From Ruminococcus flavefaciens (GTDB lineage: Bacteria; Bacteroidota; Bacteroidia; Bacteroidales; P3), in contig JAMPAI010000011.1 of NCBI GenBank assembly GCA_023667315.1, positions 1 to 64,000 of the forward strand: a DNA stretch of 64,000 nucleotides, given 5' to 3'. The position numbers were made by a program, and so were the translations under genes. Positions 33,329 through 42,516 of the stretch are shown here, one piece after another. Position 1 is the stretch's first letter. Each line of letters starts with the position of its first letter. The notes under the pieces were generated by a model that was not told the DNA's origin, did no database searches, and saw nothing but the letters and a program-made list of their open reading frames with translations.

Positions 33329-34879
33329 ATGCTGCTTTCGGTCGTTATCGTAAACTACAACGTAAGGTCGTTCCTCGAACAATGCCTCAACTCGCTCAAG
33401 CAGAGCCGGGAGTTGAGCTGGGGTACGGATTTCGAAGTGTTTGTGGTCGATAACCGTTCGGCCGACGGTTCGGTGGAAATGGTTCGCGAACGCTTTCCGG
33501 AAGTGCGCCTGATCGCCAATCAGGAAAATCTCGGTTTTGCCAAGGCCAACAACCAGGCCATCCGTCAGAGTTCAGCCAAGTACGTGCTGCTGCTCAATCC
33601 CGACACGCTCATGGAGAACGACACGCTCAAGAAGTGCCTCGACTTTATGGAATCCCGTCCCGATGCGGGCGGCTTGGGCGTAAAGATGATGGACGGCCAG
33701 GGTCGCTACCTCAAGGAATCCAAGCGGGGGCTGGCCACGCCCGCCACCTCGTTCTACAAGATAAGCGGCCTGTGCAGGCTCTTTCCGCATTCGGAACGCT
33801 TCGCCGCCTATTATATGGGACATCTGGACGAAAACGAGACCAATCCGGTGCAGATCCTTTCGGGTGCGTTCATGCTGCTGCGCAGGCAGGCCTTGGACAA
33901 GGTAGGGCTACTGGACGAAAGCTTCTTCATGTACGGCGAGGACATCGACCTCTCCTACCGCATCCTTTTGGGCGGCTACAGGAACTATTATTTTCCGCAG
34001 ACGCGCATTATCCACTACAAGGGCGAGAGCACCAAGAAAGGCAGCCTCAACTACGTGCTGGTGTTCTACAAGGCCATGGAAATCTTTGCCGAGAAGTATT
34101 TCTCCAAAGGCCGATACCGTTTCTACATCTACCTGCTGCGTTTGGCCATCTGGTTCCGCGCGGGGCTGTCCATCCTGTCGCGCATGCTTAGGAAAGTGCT
34201 GCTGCCGCTCACGGATGCCGTGCTCTTTTACGCGCTCCTGTTTATCCTCTCTTTCCTTTGGCCGAAATTCGCCAAGGGGGACGCCTTTTTCTATCCCGAC
34301 ATTTACCGTTGGCTGATCTTGCCGGTCTATGCAGGCATGCTGGTGGTGTCGAACGCGCTCTTCAAGGCATACCGTGTTCCGGTATCCCTAAAACGATGCG
34401 TATGGGGAATCGCGGGCGGCATGGCGGGATTCCTGCTGCTGGGCGCCTTGCTGGGCGCGCATTGGCAGTTCAGCCGCTTTATGGTGGTGGCCGGAGCCTT
34501 GCTCTGCCTCTGCATGGCGGTGGCGGCAAGATGGGTGTTCTCGCGCGTGTTCAAGAAAAGTTTTCCGTTGGCCACGCGGGGCAACCGGCACTATCTGGTG
34601 GTGGGCAAGGAAGGCGAAGGTCAACGGGTTAGTCGATTATTGCAAAACGAGCATGTTCCTGAGGCCCATATCCATTTCCTGCGTCCCGAAAACGCCCTGA
34701 GCCTGATTCTGGAACAGATACGGATCAATAAAATCGGAGAAGTGGTTTTCTGTGCCCAAGACCTTAACTTCGACCAGATCCTGCTGTTGGTAAGCCTGCT
34801 GCAAAAAACAGGCGCCGAGAGCAAGATCATCTCTCCCGGCGCCGATGTTCGCGTAGGCTATAAATTCAAGGTGAACTAA
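33329..34879 (+). CDS. Family 2 glycosyltransferase with membrane and Rossmann-like C-terminal region
   Basis: 516-residue protein. Residues of about 1-290 are a GT2 glycosyltransferase of the rhamnosyltransferase type: LSVVIVNYNVRSFLEQ, VVDNRSADGS, LLNPDTLMEND, and MYGEDIDLSYRI with the ED motif. A second part (about 295-410) contains four or so membrane helices. It ends in a soluble region (HYLVVGKEGEGQRVSRLL) resembling the CoA-binding-like N-terminal domain of polyprenyl-phosphate sugar transferases. Probable role in lipopolysaccharide or capsule assembly at the inner membrane; acceptor unknown. Start 33329 is chosen because MLLSVVIVNYN begins the fold directly; it follows coaD by 2 nt and converges on fhs. 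Confidence 0.88.
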   Translation: MLLSVVIVNYNVRSFLEQCLNSLKQSRELSWGTDFEVFVVDNRSADGSVEMVRERFPEVRLIANQENLGFAKANNQAIRQSSAKYVLLLNPDTLMENDTLKKCLDFMESRPDAGGLGVKMMDGQGRYLKESKRGLATPATSFYKISGLCRLFPHSERFAAYYMGHLDENETNPVQILSGAFMLLRRQALDKVGLLDESFFMYGEDIDLSYRILLGGYRNYYFPQTRIIHYKGESTKKGSLNYVLVFYKAMEIFAEKYFSKGRYRFYIYLLRLAIWFRAGLSILSRMLRKVLLPLTDAVLFYALLFILSFLWPKFAKGDAFFYPDIYRWLILPVYAGMLVVSNALFKAYRVPVSLKRCVWGIAGGMAGFLLLGALLGAHWQFSRFMVVAGALLCLCMAVAARWVFSRVFKKSFPLATRGNRHYLVVGKEGEGQRVSRLLQNEHVPEAHIHFLRPENALSLILEQIRINKIGEVVFCAQDLNFDQILLLVSLLQKTGAESKIISPGADVRVGYKFKVN

Positions 34880-34890
34880 TCCTCGACCGG

Positions 34891-36561
34891 CTAACTGAGG
34901 CCTTCGATCTGTCCGTTCACCAAATCGATATGCAGCGCCTGCGGCTTGGCGGGCAATCCGGGCATCCGCATCATTTCGCCCATAATCACCACAATCATCT
35001 GCGAACCGCAGTTAATCTGTATATCCCGCACCTTGAGCTCGAAGCCGGAAGGCGCGCCGAAAGCCTTGGGGTCGGAGGAAAACGAATACTGGGTCTTGGC
35101 GATGCAGATCGGGAAATGGGAAATGCCCAGTTCCTTGATCTGCCTGAGCTTCTTTTCGGCCGCGCCCGCATACGAAACCTCGGCCGCACCGTAGATGTCC
35201 CGGCACAGGCGGGTCACCTTTTCCTTAACCTCCATCTGGTCGTCGTAGGCATATTTCAAGGCTCCGGAAGGCTTCTTCTCGATGGTCTCGACCACCGTCC
35301 CGGCCAATTCCACAGCACCTTCCCCACCCTTGGCGAAGGCTTCGTTGACGGCGAATCCCAAGCCGAGTTCGTTCTGGCAGTGCTGCCGCACGGCCTCGAT
35401 TTCCTCGGGGCTGTCGTCGGCATGCTTGTTGAAGGCCACCACCACGCTCTGGTTGAACCCTTTGAGAATGGCCGCCTGACGGTCTAAGTTCGCGAAACCC
35501 TTCCTAAGGGCTTCCATATTGGGCTGCGCCATTTCCTTTTCGGAAACTCCGCCATGAACCTTAAGGCTGCGGGCGGTAACCACCAGCACGCTCAACTTGG
35601 GTTGCAGGCCGGTCTGACGGCATTTGATGTCGAAGAATTTTTCGGCGCCCAGATCCGCGCCGAAACCGGCCTCGGTAATGGCGTAGTCGCCGAAGGTAAG
35701 CGCCATCTTGGTGGCCAGCACCGAGTTACAGCCGTGGGCTATATTGGCGAACGGCCCGCCGTGGATAAAGGCCGGGGTATGCTCAGTGGTCTGCACGAGA
35801 TTGGGTAATAGCGCATCCTTAAGCAATACGGTGATGGCACCCGCCACGCCAAGGTCTTTTACCGTAAAGGGCGCGCCCTCGTTGGTAAAGCCTAACAGCA
35901 GGTTCTCGATACGGTGGCGGAGGTCCTCCAGGTCGCGGCTCAGGCAAAGGATGGCCATCAGTTCGGAGGCCGCCGTAATGTCGAAGCCGGTTTGCCGCAA
36001 CACCCCGTCGGTATCGGCGCCCATGCCCGTGACGATATTGCGCAGACAGCGGTCGTTCACGTCCAGCACACGTTTCCAGCGCACCTCGCGCAGGCCTTCG
36101 GCGGTATAGCGGTTCTGGTAAATGTAGTTGTCGAGCAGCGCGGTAATCATGTTGTGCGCCGAGGTAATGGCATGGAAGTCGCCCGTAAAGTGCAGGTTGA
36201 TGTTCTCCATGGGCAGCACCTGGGCATAGCCGCCCCCGGCCGCCCCACCCTTCATCCCGAAACAGGGGCCGAGCGAGGGTTCGCGCAAGGCCACGATGGC
36301 TTTCTTGCCGATTTTGTTCAATCCCAAAGCCAAGCCGATCGACACGGTGGTCTTGCCCACCCCGGCCTTGTTGGGCGAGATGGCCGTTACCAGAATCAGG
36401 TTGTGGCGCCTGATCTTTTCTTCGTCGATCTGGCTCAGATCCACCTTGGCGATGTTCTTTCCGTAATGGAATATCCTGTCGGCATCCATGCCGGCTGCTT
36501 GGGCGATTTCCTCAATGGGTTTCAAGGGCGTTTCCCTCGCGATTTCAATATCCGATTTCAT
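34891..36561 (-). CDS. fhs: Formate-tetrahydrofolate ligase
   Basis: 556-residue ATP-dependent ligase making 10-formyl-tetrahydrofolate from formate. Motifs: [14 protein letters not shown] at the N-terminus, the P-loop region [19 protein letters not shown], and [20 protein letters not shown], followed by [16 protein letters not shown]. The P-loop differs from the clostridial TPxGEGKTT form; my recollection is that this variant is usual in Bacteroidales. It is a monocistronic minus-strand gene between two plus-strand blocks, with gcvP elsewhere in the window serving the same one-carbon pool. Confidence 0.96.
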   Translation of the reverse strand: MKSDIEIARETPLKPIEEIAQAAGMDADRIFHYGKNIAKVDLSQIDEEKIRRHNLILVTAISPNKAGVGKTTVSIGLALGLNKIGKKAIVALREPSLGPCFGMKGGAAGGGYAQVLPMENINLHFTGDFHAITSAHNMITALLDNYIYQNRYTAEGLREVRWKRVLDVNDRCLRNIVTGMGADTDGVLRQTGFDITAASELMAILCLSRDLEDLRHRIENLLLGFTNEGAPFTVKDLGVAGAITVLLKDALLPNLVQTTEHTPAFIHGGPFANIAHGCNSVLATKMALTFGDYAITEAGFGADLGAEKFFDIKCRQTGLQPKLSVLVVTARSLKVHGGVSEKEMAQPNMEALRKGFANLDRQAAILKGFNQSVVVAFNKHADDSPEEIEAVRQHCQNELGLGFAVNEAFAKGGEGAVELAGTVVETIEKKPSGALKYAYDDQMEVKEKVTRLCRDIYGAAEVSYAGAAEKKLRQIKELGISHFPICIAKTQYSFSSDPKAFGAPSGFELKVRDIQINCGSQMIVVIMGEMMRMPGLPAKPQALHIDLVNGQIEGLS

Positions 36562-36607
36562 GGCTCGTTTAATTTCAAGGCCCGATGTTCCGAGCCGTTT
36601 TGCCAGG

Positions 36608-36615
36608 CGAAGGTA
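36608..36615 (-). promoter_or_regulatory. Candidate fhs promoter TACCTTCG
   Basis: A TAnnTTCG variant of the -7 element on minus, about 45 nt upstream of the fhs ATG. Confidence 0.35.
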
Positions 36616-36739
36616 GCAAAATTTAAGTTTACATTATTTTTTAAGCGTCTCTTTTCTCCGATACTTGGCTGAATCTCCCTACCTCTTTGCAAAAATGCCT
36701 GCCACAAAAACTGCGGCAAAAAATATGATAAATTTTCCG

Positions 36740-36747
36740 TACCTTCG
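36740..36747 (+). promoter_or_regulatory. Candidate pdxS promoter TACCTTCG
   Basis: The same octamer as the fhs element, on plus, roughly 100 nt before the pdxS ATG. This leaves a leader of about 98 nt that could hold regulation. Confidence 0.4.
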
Positions 36748-36848
36748 CGAGTTATTTTTGGACGCACCGGCAACCGCCCGCGCCAAATGAATACCCGAAG
36801 AGCGGGAGCAGAAACCGCGAAAGCAAAAAATAAAAACAACATACTGTC

Positions 36849-37742
36849 ATGAAAAAATCCGACAAAAGCAACGACTGGAAAGTCAAATTGGGACTTGCCG
36901 AAATGTTGAAAAACGGCGTCATTATGGATGTTACCGATGTGGAACAGGCCAAGATCGCCGAAGATGCCGGTGCCATCGCCGTCATGGCCCTTGAACGCGT
37001 ACCCTCCGACATCCGCGCCCAGGGCGGTGTCGCCCGTATGAGCGACCCCAAGATGATTATGGAAATCAAGAAAGCGGTGAGCATTCCCGTTATGGCCAAA
37101 TGCCGTATCGGCCATATTGCCGAAGCCCGCATTCTGGAAGCCCTCGATATCGACTTTATCGACGAAAGCGAAGTATTGACGCCCGCCGACGACGAATTCC
37201 ACATCAACAAGCACGAATTCCGCATTCCTTTCGTCTGCGGATGCCGCAACTTAGGTGAAGCCCTACGCCGTATCGGCGAAGGTGCCGCCTTGATCCGCAC
37301 CAAGGGCGAAGCCGGTACCGGAAACATCGTGGAAGCCGTCCGCCATATGCGTTGCCTCATGGCCGGCATCCACCGCCTGCAGGCCTGCAGCAAGGAAGAA
37401 CTTATGACCGAAGCCAAGAACCTCGGCGCCCCCTACGACTTGGTTTGCTACGTAGCCGAACACGGCAAGCTGCCCGTGCCCAACTTCTCTGCCGGTGGCG
37501 TGGCCACCCCCGCCGACGCCGCCCTGATGCGTCTCTTGGGTGCCGAATCGGTGTTCGTAGGTTCGGGTATCTTTAAGTCGAAGAATCCCAAGAAAGTGGC
37601 CAAAGCCATCGTGGAAGCCACCACACACTACAACGACGCCGCCAAACTGGCCAAGCTGTCCGAAAACCTGGGCGAACCCATGCACGGCATCGACGTACGC
37701 CAACTGGACGAAAAACAACTGTTCGCCAACCGCGGCTGGTAA
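36849..37742 (+). CDS. pdxS: Pyridoxal 5'-phosphate synthase, synthase subunit PdxS
   Basis: 297-residue PdxS, which builds PLP from ribose 5-phosphate, glyceraldehyde 3-phosphate and ammonia. The TIM-barrel motifs [36 protein letters not shown] (catalytic lysines) and [17 protein letters not shown] are intact. The glutaminase partner pdxT begins 6 nt after the stop, as in the usual pdxST operon. PLP serves gcvP and the phosphorylase domain encoded in this window. Confidence 0.97.
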   Translation: MKKSDKSNDWKVKLGLAEMLKNGVIMDVTDVEQAKIAEDAGAIAVMALERVPSDIRAQGGVARMSDPKMIMEIKKAVSIPVMAKCRIGHIAEARILEALDIDFIDESEVLTPADDEFHINKHEFRIPFVCGCRNLGEALRRIGEGAALIRTKGEAGTGNIVEAVRHMRCLMAGIHRLQACSKEELMTEAKNLGAPYDLVCYVAEHGKLPVPNFSAGGVATPADAALMRLLGAESVFVGSGIFKSKNPKKVAKAIVEATTHYNDAAKLAKLSENLGEPMHGIDVRQLDEKQLFANRGW

Positions 37743-37748
37743 TCTTAT

Positions 37749-38312
37749 ATGAAGACCGTAGGCGTTTTAGGAATCCAGGGAGCCATCGAAGAGCACGAGA
37801 ACAGCATCCGAGAACTCGGACTGAACACCGTGCGCGTGCTGGCTCCCGCGGATTTAAAGAAGATAGACGGCATTATCCTGCCCGGCGGCGAAAGCACCGC
37901 CATGGGCAAGCAGTTGGAATGGTTCGGCCTGATGGAACCCTTGCGCAAGGCCATCGCCGACGGAATGCCCGCTTTCGGCACCTGCGCCGGCATGATCCTG
38001 CTGGCCAAGGAAATCGAAGGCAGCACCCAGACCCGCATCGGTTTGATGGACATCCTGGTAAGGCGTAACGCGTACGGTTCCCAGTTAGACAGTTTCGTTA
38101 CCGATCTGGAAGTGACCGGCTTCAAGAAACCCCTGCCGGCGGTGTTCATCCGCGCCCCGCGTATCGAGAAATGCGCCAGGAACGTGGAGATCCTCGCCTC
38201 CTATCAGAAGCATCCCGTACTGGTGCGGCAAAAGCATCTGCTGGCGGCCAGCTTCCATCCGGAACTTACCGACAGCACCGAGCTGCACCGCTACTTTACC
38301 CAAATGATCTAA
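37749..38312 (+). CDS. pdxT: Pyridoxal 5'-phosphate synthase, glutaminase subunit PdxT
   Basis: 187-residue class I glutaminase that supplies ammonia to PdxS. Features: VGVLGIQGAIEEHE at the N-terminus, PGGESTAMGK, the nucleophile Cys in FGTCAGMILLA, and the His/Glu pair in AASFHPELT. It is preceded by pdxS (6 nt) and followed by nusB (2 nt), so it is part of a long plus-strand operon. Confidence 0.96.
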   Translation: MKTVGVLGIQGAIEEHENSIRELGLNTVRVLAPADLKKIDGIILPGGESTAMGKQLEWFGLMEPLRKAIADGMPAFGTCAGMILLAKEIEGSTQTRIGLMDILVRRNAYGSQLDSFVTDLEVTGFKKPLPAVFIRAPRIEKCARNVEILASYQKHPVLVRQKHLLAASFHPELTDSTELHRYFTQMI

Positions 38313-38314
38313 GC

Positions 38315-39274
38315 ATGTTCAACCGCCGATTCATACGCGAAAAAGTGATCCAGGCCAGTTACGGCTTTTTTCAAGGCGGTGCCGAAAGCGCCATGGCCTG
38401 CAGGCAGAACCTGCTCGCCGGCTTGGAGCAGACCGCGCAGCTGTATTATTTCCACCTTAAGTTCATCGTGGATCTGGCTGCCTTGGCCAAGGATCGCTAC
38501 ACCCAGGCCAAGGAAAGAGGCCGCGAGGCCGAAAGCCTGGAAGGCCTGCGCCGGATGGCCGAAAACACGGTGGTGGAACACCTTGCCCAGGATGTCAACT
38601 TCCTGCTGAAAAGCGAAAGCTACCGCCCCGAGAAACGGGCCTACGGCGATTTGCTTTCCACGGTATATGACAGCCTCTTTTCACTCAACAAGGAAAGTTC
38701 TCCGGCCATGAAGGCCGCAAAAAAAGCGGAAGACGTGTCCGAAGACCCGTTTGAACGCGACCGCGAATTCCTGCGCAAGCTCTACAAGCGCAAGATCGCC
38801 GAGCATGCCGCCCTGCGTTCCTTCTGTGAAGAACGTTCCATTTACTGGGAGTCCGACTACGAGAGCGTTACCTTCTGGGTCTATTCGCTCTTGGGCAAAA
38901 TGAGTGCCGAACGCAACAACAACGTGGACGAAGGCCTGAATGCCGAAAACGAAGACGTGAAATTCGGCCTCACCCTTCTGGACAAGACCCTGATGCACGC
39001 CGAGGAATACAACGAGTACATCGCCCCGCGCCTGCAGAACTGGAATCACGAACGCATCGGCGCCATCGAAAGGCTCCTGCTCTGCGTGGCCATGAGCGAA
39101 CTGGTAAACTTCCCCTCCATTCCCGTCAAGGCCAGCCTCAACGAATACGTTGAGTTGAGCAAGCAGTTCTGTTCCAAAGAAAGCACGCCCTTTGTAAACG
39201 GCGTGCTGCACCGGCTTACCATAGACTTGAAAGCCGACAAGAAAATGCAAAAAAGCGGCCGTGGCCTCATTTAG
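38315..39274 (+). CDS. nusB: Transcription antitermination factor NusB (long Bacteroidetes form)
   Basis: 319-residue protein. The C-terminal half (about 175-310) is the NusB RNA-binding fold: NWNHERIGAIERLLLCVAMSE and KASLNEYVELSKQF...FVNGVL. The N-terminal 170 residues are the extra helical region usual in Bacteroidetes NusB, roughly doubling the length of the E. coli protein. It acts with NusE/S10 in rRNA antitermination. The start at 38315 follows pdxT by 2 nt; upstream in-frame codons lie inside pdxT. Confidence 0.92.
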   Translation: MFNRRFIREKVIQASYGFFQGGAESAMACRQNLLAGLEQTAQLYYFHLKFIVDLAALAKDRYTQAKERGREAESLEGLRRMAENTVVEHLAQDVNFLLKSESYRPEKRAYGDLLSTVYDSLFSLNKESSPAMKAAKKAEDVSEDPFERDREFLRKLYKRKIAEHAALRSFCEERSIYWESDYESVTFWVYSLLGKMSAERNNNVDEGLNAENEDVKFGLTLLDKTLMHAEEYNEYIAPRLQNWNHERIGAIERLLLCVAMSELVNFPSIPVKASLNEYVELSKQFCSKESTPFVNGVLHRLTIDLKADKKMQKSGRGLI

Positions 39275-39310
39275 CCTCCGGTCGAATAATAACCCTTTAA
39301 TACTTTTGAA

Positions 39311-39631
39311 ATGAATTTATTGAACATCTTATTGCAAGCCGCCACACCCAAAAACGGCGCCATGCAACAAATCCTGCTGATCGTCATCATCCTGGTGATT
39401 TTCTATTTCTTTATGATCCGTCCCCAGATGAAACGCAGCAAGGAACAGAAAAAATTCCGCGACAACCTGCAGAAAGGTCAGAAAGTGATTACCATCGGCG
39501 GCATTCACGGCAAGATCGTGGAAATCCAGGACACCACCGTTACCATCGAAGTGGAAAACGGCGCCCGTCTGTGTATGGAAAAGAGCGCGATCGCCTCGAG
39601 CATCGGCGACCAACTGCCCGACAACAAATAG
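39311..39631 (+). CDS. yajC: Preprotein translocase subunit YajC
   Basis: 106-residue YajC, a small accessory of SecDF-YidC. One membrane helix (residues of about 18-37, ILLIVIILVIFYFFMIRPQ) ends in the family motif MIRPQMKR. The soluble part has GQKVITIGGIHGKIVEI. It stands between nusB (36 nt) and coaE (1 nt), a common Bacteroidetes arrangement. Confidence 0.95.
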   Translation: MNLLNILLQAATPKNGAMQQILLIVIILVIFYFFMIRPQMKRSKEQKKFRDNLQKGQKVITIGGIHGKIVEIQDTTVTIEVENGARLCMEKSAIASSIGDQLPDNK

Positions 39632-39632
39632 C

Positions 39633-40241
39633 ATGTTGCGCATCGGGCTTACAGGCGGTATGGGCTGTGGTAAATCTACCATAGCCCATATTTTTTCCGC
39701 GCTCGGCATTCCCGTATATCATGCCGACGAACGGGCAAAGCACATTTCCAGACAAGCGGAAACCAAGGCCTGCATCGCGCGGCTTTTCGGCCGGGAAGCG
39801 GCGCAAGACAAGAAGGCACTGGCCGCCATCGTGTTCAACGACCCGCAGCAGCTGGCCCGGCTCAATGCCTTGATTCATCCCTTGGTATTCAGCGACATGG
39901 AGGCCTGGTTCTCGGAATTGGAGACCCTGCACACCCCGCCTCCCTACGCCCTGGTGGAAGCCGCCATCCTGTTCGAAAGCGGCATGGACAGGATGTTTTA
40001 CGGCATCATCAATATCGAAGCCCCAGTGCAGGAACAGATCGAACGCTGCATGGCGCGCGACCGCTGTACCGAACCGGAGGTAAAGGCGCGGCTTGCCCGG
40101 CAGCTCTCCGCCGAAGAAAGAAGAAAACGCGCCCACTTTACCATATCGAACGCTTCCGAAGAACCCGTGTTGCCTTCCGTTTTAGAAATAGATTCGTTGC
40201 TACGCCAAGAGGCGTCGAAGCCCGATTCTCAGGGCAGATAG
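39633..40241 (+). CDS. coaE: Dephospho-CoA kinase
   Basis: 202-residue kinase for the last step of coenzyme A synthesis. The P-loop is LTGGMGCGKSTIAHIF, followed by GIPVYHADERAK and the LIHPLV motif near the middle. Its start lies 1 nt after yajC. It overlaps the convergent anmK stop by 13 nt, so both transcripts run into each other. With coaD, two CoA genes lie in this window, in separate operons. Confidence 0.95.
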   Translation: MLRIGLTGGMGCGKSTIAHIFSALGIPVYHADERAKHISRQAETKACIARLFGREAAQDKKALAAIVFNDPQQLARLNALIHPLVFSDMEAWFSELETLHTPPPYALVEAAILFESGMDRMFYGIINIEAPVQEQIERCMARDRCTEPEVKARLARQLSAEERRKRAHFTISNASEEPVLPSVLEIDSLLRQEASKPDSQGR

Positions 40242-41323
40242 ACCGCGCCGCCTATATTGTCGCGACGGGCGCCCGTTACCGAATGCAGGCAATTGGCCTG
40301 TTTTTGCAGGCGCAACGCGCCCAAGAGCGCGAAAATCAAGGCTTCCTTATAATCGATCAGCATTTTCGAAGCGGCCACCGTTTCCACCTGTGCCGTCACC
40401 TGAATGCGTTCCTTAAGATAGGTGTTCAAGGCTCCGCCGCCGGTAAGCAGCAAGGTTCTTGGCTTTCCTTCCATTTTCGCAGTCAAATCCGCATTCCTGC
40501 AGGCCCGTCCTATCTGAAAGGCGATATGTTCCACCAAGGTATGCAGCAGATCCTGCTCCGTTCCCTTGGTTTCCCATTCTTGCACCACCGGCAGGAAATC
40601 GTGTCCGAACCACTCGAAACCCAAGGTTTTCGGAGCGGGAAGCGCGTAATACGGCAAACGGTCCAAGGCTTCCTTTAATCCGGGCAGCAGCCGTCCGCTC
40701 CTTGCCCAATCTCCCCCGGCATCGTAGGCTGCGCCCAGTTTCCGGGCATAATGGTTCAAGGCCATATTGCAAGGCGAGATGTCGAAAGCGATACGTTGTT
40801 TTTCGCTGTTTTTGTAAGAAATATTGGAAATTCCTCCCAGATTCAGACAGAAATCGTATTCGGAGAACAGCAGTTCGTCGCCTATGGGCACCAAGGGCGC
40901 GCCCTGTCCGCCCAGGGCGATATCGGTGGCGCGGAAATTGTTCACGATCATCAGGCCGCTTTCGGCCGCCATGGCCGCTCCGTCGCCGATCTGCAAGCCG
41001 AAGCCGTTCTGCGGCTGGTGGAACACCGTATGCCCGTGCACGGCAGCGAAGTCGGGCTGCAAGGCATATTCCTTCACGAAATCCTTCAAGGCCCTGCCCA
41101 CAAAGTGTCCGTAGTCGGCGTGCAGGCGCGCCAGTTCCAGTCCGCTGGCATACACTGCCTCAGCCAAACGCGCGTGCAAATCCTCGGGGTACGGCAGTGT
41201 CCTCGCCTGCTGCAGCTTATACGTCCAACACCCGGCATCGTCCTGCGCGAGAAGCACGTAAAGGATGTCCAGGCCGTCGAGCGAGGTACCCGACATACAG
41301 CCTATCGCCTTGTATGCATTCAT
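40229..41323 (-). CDS. anmK: Anhydro-N-acetylmuramic acid kinase
   Basis: 364-residue AnmK, which phosphorylates and opens 1,6-anhydro-MurNAc during wall recycling. Motifs: AIGCMSGTSLDGLDI at the N-terminus, HGHTVFHQP, LNLGGISNISY and LLTGGGALNTYL. It starts within the stop of tsaB (TGATG), so it is translated right after it. It fits with the GH3 hexosaminidase of this window in muropeptide turnover. Confidence 0.94.
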   Translation of the reverse strand: MNAYKAIGCMSGTSLDGLDILYVLLAQDDAGCWTYKLQQARTLPYPEDLHARLAEAVYASGLELARLHADYGHFVGRALKDFVKEYALQPDFAAVHGHTVFHQPQNGFGLQIGDGAAMAAESGLMIVNNFRATDIALGGQGAPLVPIGDELLFSEYDFCLNLGGISNISYKNSEKQRIAFDISPCNMALNHYARKLGAAYDAGGDWARSGRLLPGLKEALDRLPYYALPAPKTLGFEWFGHDFLPVVQEWETKGTEQDLLHTLVEHIAFQIGRACRNADLTAKMEGKPRTLLLTGGGALNTYLKERIQVTAQVETVAASKMLIDYKEALIFALLGALRLQKQANCLHSVTGARRDNIGGAVYLP

Positions 41324-42033
41324 CAGACAAGTCCCTTTACGTGAGGTTTCCCGGCCACGAAATCTTTCAGGTAGAAGGGTTCGAAATAGGCCTCGTCTTC
41401 GAACTTTCCCTGGACGAACGCCTGCTCGGCAAGCGGCGGCATATGGCGCGCACCGGGCTTTATCTGCGTATGGAACACGGCCTTCGCCTCAGCCTCGAAC
41501 AGACCTTGGCATTTGGCGCAGCCGTCGCCGCAAAAGAACAGGGTATGCTGCGGCAGGTATTCGGAAAACGAATCCCCATCGATGATACGGGCCTCCACCG
41601 GACGGACCGGTTCGCCGCCGGCCTTGTAGATTGCGGTATAGACCTCCATGCGGCCGGCATCGGTCATGGGGCAGAAAAGCGCGTCGACAGGCAATTTGTT
41701 CCCGGATTTCAATTCCTCGGCGCAAGCCACCGCCATGGCCTGCAAGGGACTGACCCGGATAAGCGGTTTATCGAGCGAATACGCCAGGCCTTTGGCGGTG
41801 GAAACGCCGATACGCAGCCCCGTATAGGAACCGGGGCCTTCGCCGATGGCCACCGCATCGATTTCCTGCGCCTTCAAGCCCGCCTCTTCCAACACTTCCT
41901 GCACGAAAACGGCAATGCGGGCGGCGTGTTCGTTGCCCTGGTCGGTTTCGCGCCAGGCTATCGTCTGCCCGTTCTTCGAAAGCGCCACCGAGCAATTGCG
42001 GGTGGACGTCTCTATATTGAGAATAATCGCCAT
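41323..42033 (-). CDS. tsaB: tRNA threonylcarbamoyladenosine synthesis protein TsaB
   Basis: 236-residue TsaB, the partner of TsaD in making t6A37 on tRNAs that read ANN codons. The ASKHA-fold motifs ILNIETSTRNCSVALS and AVAIGEGPGSYTGLRIG are present. Length is normal. It is first of the two-gene minus-strand unit tsaB-anmK. No clear TAnnTTTG element precedes it. Confidence 0.93.
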   Translation of the reverse strand: MAIILNIETSTRNCSVALSKNGQTIAWRETDQGNEHAARIAVFVQEVLEEAGLKAQEIDAVAIGEGPGSYTGLRIGVSTAKGLAYSLDKPLIRVSPLQAMAVACAEELKSGNKLPVDALFCPMTDAGRMEVYTAIYKAGGEPVRPVEARIIDGDSFSEYLPQHTLFFCGDGCAKCQGLFEAEAKAVFHTQIKPGARHMPPLAEQAFVQGKFEDEAYFEPFYLKDFVAGKPHVKGLV

Positions 42034-42192
42034 AGCCTTGATTTTTCATCCGACGGGAATTGCCATAAACCCGCCCAATCACGGCATAAAATTAGCCCAT
42101 TCCCGAATATCCCGTATTTCCGGCACTCCGTTTCTTTCCACATCAAGGTGTTAACTCCGTTTTTCCATGCCCGTTCTTTCCCCACTTTGTTA

Positions 42193-42200
42193 TATCTTTG
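42193..42200 (+). promoter_or_regulatory. TATCTTTG promoter before the small membrane protein and mutL
   Basis: Exact TAnnTTTG match, 26 nt before the ATG at 42227. It probably drives this gene, mutL and the rhomboid gene. Confidence 0.6.
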
Positions 42201-42226
42201 CTATTAAAACAGAAACACGCGGTCCG

Positions 42227-42502
42227 ATGGCATCTTTCCTTCCCAATTTCTTTCCCCAGCCCAAGCATCGTCAATTCGACATACATCCCCGGTATTACGA
42301 TCCCGAAAAGGAACGCTTAGACAACCTCAAGAAGAAATACGACACCTCCACGCCCGAAGACGAGAAGCTGGCGGAAGCCAAGATACGCATACGCGAGTCG
42401 TTTCAGCGTAACCAAAAGAAACAGAAAGGCCTGCTGTCGAACCGGCGGCTGTTGATCTATCTGGTAATCCTATTGGCCCTCCTGTGGTGGGTGCTCAAAT
42501 AA
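42227..42502 (+). CDS. Small single-pass membrane protein
   Basis: 91-residue protein with a charged N-terminal part (QPKHRQFDIHPRYYDPEKER...) and one C-terminal membrane helix (LLIYLVILLALLWWVL), so it is probably tail-anchored. The start ATG at 42227 is preferred because upstream in-frame codons overlap the TATCTTTG promoter. Family is not named with confidence; such a protein next to mutL is common in Bacteroidetes as far as I recall. It ends 14 nt before mutL. Confidence 0.75.
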   Translation: MASFLPNFFPQPKHRQFDIHPRYYDPEKERLDNLKKKYDTSTPEDEKLAEAKIRIRESFQRNQKKQKGLLSNRRLLIYLVILLALLWWVLK

Positions 42503-42516
42503 GGCGGTGAACCGGC

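Noticed and set aside
36748..36848. Leader of pdxS as a riboswitch
   Set aside because: About 100 nt of A-rich sequence without a recognisable aptamer or terminator hairpin.
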